Shown piece after piece: positions 61,292-64,000 of a DNA stretch of 64,000 nt. The DNA lies in the NCBI RefSeq assembly GCF_900106775.1, contig NZ_FNNQ01000009.1:62001-126000 (forward strand), read 5' to 3'. The notes under the pieces were generated by a model. The model was given only the letters and a program-made list of their open reading frames with translations, was not told the origin of the DNA and ran no database searches. Each line of letters begins with the position of its first letter. Position 1 is the stretch's first letter. Origin of the DNA: Marininema mesophilum (lineage in GTDB: Bacteria; Bacillota; Bacilli; Thermoactinomycetales; DSM-45169). Made by a program: the position numbers and the translations under genes.

Positions 61292-62908
61292 ATGACTAGA
61301 CGCACGTGGAAACTAGAAAGTAAGATGGTCGCTTGGACAAGTTTGTTAATTTTTATGGTTGTCCTTATGATTGGTACCTATGTTTATTCCATACTAGTAA
61401 CTACCATCGAAAATCAAGTTGGGAAGCGAGCACTTTCGGTTGCGCAGGTTGTTGCCGAAATGCCTGAAATAAAGGAAGCGTTTTCTCAAAAACAGCCTTG
61501 GCGCATTATTCAACCCATTGCTGAAAAAATCCGCAAACAAACAGGAGCCAAATATATTGTCGTCGGAAATCGGCAGGGGGTTCGTTATTCTCATCCTCTA
61601 GCAGAACGAATTGGTAAGAAAATGGTGGGTGGCGATAATAGTCCTGCATTGCAAGGAAAATCCTACATTTCCAAGGCGACTGGCAGCTTAGGACCCGCAT
61701 TACGGGGAAAAGTTCCCATCAAAAATCAACAAGGCCATATCATTGGTATCGTTTCAGTCGGTTTTCTTTCCCATGATATCGATGAGATTATTCTAGATAA
61801 CCTAGCGGATATTTTGATGATTCTGTTGATCATTTTTCTTCTAGGTACATTATGCGCTTTCTTCATAGCCAAATATATTAAACAACTGATATTTGGCTTG
61901 GAGCCAAATGAGATATCTGCACTTTTTCGTGAGCGTAATGCGGTATTAGAGTCGGTACGCGAAGGGATTATTTCCATTAACCCAATAGGAAAAATCACGA
62001 TGATCAATCAGGTAGCCATGGATATATTGGAGATCCCACCCCATCAATCCGTACTCGGGGAATCGATTCAATCCATCCTGCCCAACACGCGGATGTTACA
62101 TGTGTTAGCCAAAAAAGGAGAACCCGAATTAGATCGTGAAATGCGAATCCACGATAAGGAAATCATTGTAAATCGACTTCCTATCATCGATCAAAATCGT
62201 ATACTTGGAGTGGTATCCAGTTTTCGCTTAAAGTCTGAATTAGACCAACTCAATTTACAGCTCTCACAAGTCAAACAATACGTAGAGGCGTTGCGAGCAC
62301 AAACCCATGAATATAAAAATACTTTGTATACAATCTCTGGCTTGATACAATTAGAGTCCTATCAGGAAGCACTTCATCTGATTCATGAAGAAAGTACAAG
62401 CCACCAAGACCATATCGGTTGGGTCATGGATCATTTTGCTGACCCTTGGTTGGGAGCGATTTTGATCGGTTTTTATAATCGAGCTCGAGAATTAAAAGTC
62501 AATTTAGTAATTGATAAAAAAAGTAGGTTATCTCATCTACCCAGTTCGCTTCCTTCTTCTTCTTTGGTGACCATTTTAGGGAACTTAATCACAAATGCAC
62601 TTGAAGCTGTGCAAAATCAAATAACCCCGAAACCGCAAGTAAACTTATCGATTTTCGAAGAAACCGATCAATTAACGTTTATTGTTGCTGACAATGGCAA
62701 AGGAATTCCCAATGACGACATCAAACGGATTTATCATTCTGGTTTTACGACAAAACAAACGGATCCACATACAACTCGGGGGTATGGGCTAAGTAACGTT
62801 TTACAATTGGTCCAGGAACAACAAGGCTCCATCAACGTCGACAAAAGCTCTTTAAGCGGAGCGTGCTTCACCGTAACTCTTCCGATTTCTGAGGAGGTAA
62901 GCAGATGA
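61292..62908 (+). CDS. CitA/DcuS-type sensor histidine kinase
   Basis: 538 residues. Membrane segment 1 near 15-38, then a sensor PAS (CitA-like) outside with GAKYIVVGNRQGVRYSHP and PALQGKSYISKATGS. Membrane segment 2 is near 178-205. A cytoplasmic PAS follows (RNAVLESVREGIISINPIG). The kinase core has the H-box RAQTHEYKNTLYTISGLIQL with the phosphorylated His, the N-box GNLITNALEAV, then VADNGKGIP and GYGLSNV. Such kinases sense citrate, malate or other di- and tricarboxylates. Adjacent TTT transporter genes point to citrate-type sensing. Its stop overlaps the regulator start as ATGA. Confidence 0.92.
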   Translation: MTRRTWKLESKMVAWTSLLIFMVVLMIGTYVYSILVTTIENQVGKRALSVAQVVAEMPEIKEAFSQKQPWRIIQPIAEKIRKQTGAKYIVVGNRQGVRYSHPLAERIGKKMVGGDNSPALQGKSYISKATGSLGPALRGKVPIKNQQGHIIGIVSVGFLSHDIDEIILDNLADILMILLIIFLLGTLCAFFIAKYIKQLIFGLEPNEISALFRERNAVLESVREGIISINPIGKITMINQVAMDILEIPPHQSVLGESIQSILPNTRMLHVLAKKGEPELDREMRIHDKEIIVNRLPIIDQNRILGVVSSFRLKSELDQLNLQLSQVKQYVEALRAQTHEYKNTLYTISGLIQLESYQEALHLIHEESTSHQDHIGWVMDHFADPWLGAILIGFYNRARELKVNLVIDKKSRLSHLPSSLPSSSLVTILGNLITNALEAVQNQITPKPQVNLSIFEETDQLTFIVADNGKGIPNDDIKRIYHSGFTTKQTDPHTTRGYGLSNVLQLVQEQQGSINVDKSSLSGACFTVTLPISEEVSR

Positions 62909-63588
62909 TTGAAGTGCTCATTATAGAAGATGATCCACGTGTTGCTGAAATAAACCGTCGGTTCTTACAAAAAACAGCCGGTTACCAACTCATTGGTATA
63001 GCCAAGAATAAACAAGAAGGACTTGAATGGTTGAAGGTAATGCAACCGCAGCTTGTTCTGTTAGATATCTATCTACCCGATGGCAAAGGACTGGATTTGA
63101 TTTGGGAGATTCGAAAACAGGCAAATGATACAGATATTATTATTATTTCAGCTGCTGATCAGATGGATATCGTGCAGGAAGCCCTACGAGGGGGGGTATT
63201 TGATTATCTAGTCAAGCCTGTGATGTTTGAAAGATTCGCCAGTAGCTTGGAAAACTATATTCAACATCGAAAGGTTTTTTCAAAAGCAAAAAAAGTGGAT
63301 CAAAACCAACTAGATAGCCTCTTATTTACTCAAGCAGCTCCACTTGATCCACTACATCAACTCCCGAAAGGCATTGATCGTGTCACCTTAGACAAGGTAA
63401 TCGAAAGTATGAGATCCAATCAATCTCAAGGATTAACAGCAGAGTATGTCGGGGGACAATTAGGAATGAGCCGCTCTACTGCACGTCGTTATCTCGAATA
63501 TTTGGTTTCGATTCAGCTGATACGTACCGATCAAAGTTATGGTTCCATCGGCCGTCCAGAACGTAAATATCTCTGGGTTTCTTCATGA
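62905..63588 (+). CDS. CitB/DcuR-type response regulator
   Basis: 227 residues. Receiver domain 1-120: acidic pair in LIIEDDPRVAEIN, phospho-acceptor Asp in LVLLDIYLPDGKGLDL, Thr/Ser switch in IIIISAADQM and Lys in YLVKPVMF. The C-terminal helix-turn-helix is of CitB type: GLTAEYVGGQLGMSRSTARRYLEYL. Activated by the kinase just upstream, it should turn on the tct genes. GAGGAGG is seven bases before the ATG. Confidence 0.93.
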   Translation: MIEVLIIEDDPRVAEINRRFLQKTAGYQLIGIAKNKQEGLEWLKVMQPQLVLLDIYLPDGKGLDLIWEIRKQANDTDIIIISAADQMDIVQEALRGGVFDYLVKPVMFERFASSLENYIQHRKVFSKAKKVDQNQLDSLLFTQAAPLDPLHQLPKGIDRVTLDKVIESMRSNQSQGLTAEYVGGQLGMSRSTARRYLEYLVSIQLIRTDQSYGSIGRPERKYLWVSS

Positions 63589-63610
63589 ACAAAAAGCACA
63601 AAATGAACAA
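63584..63610 (-). promoter_or_regulatory. Candidate regulator binding sites upstream of tctC
   Basis: Two TTGTTCAT-type boxes on the minus strand (63584-63595 and 63600-63610), the second identical over 11 bases to the motif at 61122. They begin inside the end of the regulator gene. Confidence 0.5.
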
Positions 63611-63697
63611 TATCCTTGTTAAGTAAATCAATGCACAAAAGCTATCCTCCCGCTAAAAAGCATACTATGATAAAGAGAGTCATGAGGCGGCTTTTTA

Positions 63698-63711
63698 TGT
63701 AAGCGCTATCA
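63698..63711 (+). promoter_or_regulatory. Cre site upstream of tctC
   Basis: TGTAAGCGCTATCA matches the cre consensus TGWAANCGNTNWCA at all positions, 20 bases before the tctC start. It implies CcpA-mediated repression by preferred sugars. Confidence 0.75.
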
Positions 63712-63730
63712 ATCATAGGGAGGATCGGAT

Positions 63731-64000
63731 ATGAAGAAATTCATTTTCTCTATTATCGTTGGATTATTCGCTATATCGGCGGTTGCTTGTGCCAAGCCTA
63801 ACTTTGGCAACGAGTCTGGAAATTACCCGCAAAGAACGATATCTTTCGTAGCCCCTTCGGGCGCTGGAGGTGGTTGGGACCAAACTGCCCGCTCGATTAC
63901 TAAAGTTTTGCAGACAAGTAAGTTAGTCAAGCAACCCATGATGGTAGAAAACAAACCCGGTGGTGGGGGCGCTGTCTTCATGGCCGAATATGCAACACAA
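63731..64000 (+). CDS. tctC: Tripartite tricarboxylate transporter substrate-binding protein, N-terminal part
   Basis: The first 90 residues are in the window and the frame stays open to the end. Signal peptide KKFIFSIIVGLFAISAVAC with the lipobox Cys near residue 20, so it is a lipoprotein. The mature part starts with the TctC/BugT fold: PQRTISFVAPSGAGGGWDQTARS and VENKPGGGGAVFMAEYAT. It is the extracellular receptor for the TctA-TctB permease encoded divergently. GGGAGG precedes the ATG. Confidence 0.93.
   Translation, partial: MKKFIFSIIVGLFAISAVACAKPNFGNESGNYPQRTISFVAPSGAGGGWDQTARSITKVLQTSKLVKQPMMVENKPGGGGAVFMAEYATQ

Noticed and set aside
1..64000. tRNA, rRNA or CRISPR arrays
   Set aside because: None seen on either strand by eye; no regularly spaced repeats and no cloverleaf-like segments were noticed.

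Overview
The window reads as chromosomal DNA of a Gram-positive, endospore-former-type member of the Bacillales. Many genes resemble families I know from Bacillus (YunD, YunE, YunF, YdzA, SwrC, an SR1P-like peptide, YezG, Imm30, SMI1/KNR4 proteins). Ribosome-binding sites are strong GGAGG types, often placed to favour TTG starts. Cre-type catabolite sites and an AdoCbl riboswitch are also present. A Thermoactinomycetaceae-like host is my inference, not something the sequence proves. I saw no rRNA, tRNA or CRISPR array.

Layout. 1-9.2 kb is ordinary housekeeping: the end of an RluA-type pseudouridine synthase, a QueT-like transporter, the yunD/yunE pair, nicotinate phosphoribosyltransferase, a JAMM metallopeptidase, a DUF72 protein, a two-domain rhodanese and a DUF3817 protein. 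9.2-26.4 kb is an accessory island on the minus strand: three NRPS genes and an MFS exporter, bounded upstream by a decayed IS3-family element and flanked by 68-bp imperfect direct repeats. The first NRPS lacks the N-terminal half of its first condensation domain and carries a 1,273-bp exact internal duplication. 26.4-34.1 kb is a translationally coupled cobalamin salvage and nucleotide-loop assembly operon (cobD-cobU-cobS-cobC-cobQ-cbiZ-cbiB) behind a riboswitch. A separately promoted cobT lies upstream and may use a non-canonical start codon.

34.3-44.0 kb is a second accessory region rich in conflict genes. It has a PrsW-like membrane protein fused to a WHH nuclease toxin domain, followed by two SMI1/KNR4 immunity-type genes and an Imm30-type gene. 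It also holds a remnant of a NucA-type nuclease toxin with a frameshifted YezG-like immunity gene, a secreted ETX/MTX2-type pore-forming toxin, a vanadium-haloperoxidase/PAP2-like protein flanked by 51-bp repeats, and assorted gene debris.

44.0-64.0 kb returns to core functions: GNAT, GrpB, an SR1P-like peptide with promoter and cre site, an Asp/Glu racemase-family protein, a SwrC-like RND pump, a lipoprotein, and the glyoxylate shunt pair aceB-aceA. These are followed by a LysE exporter, an OppA-like lipoprotein, modA-modB without modC, and a tricarboxylate (TTT) uptake locus: terC-tctB-tctA on the minus strand, then a CitA/DcuS-type kinase, its response regulator and the start of tctC on the plus strand. 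Shared TTGTTCATTTT motifs and a perfect cre site suggest that the two-component system and CcpA control the tct genes together.
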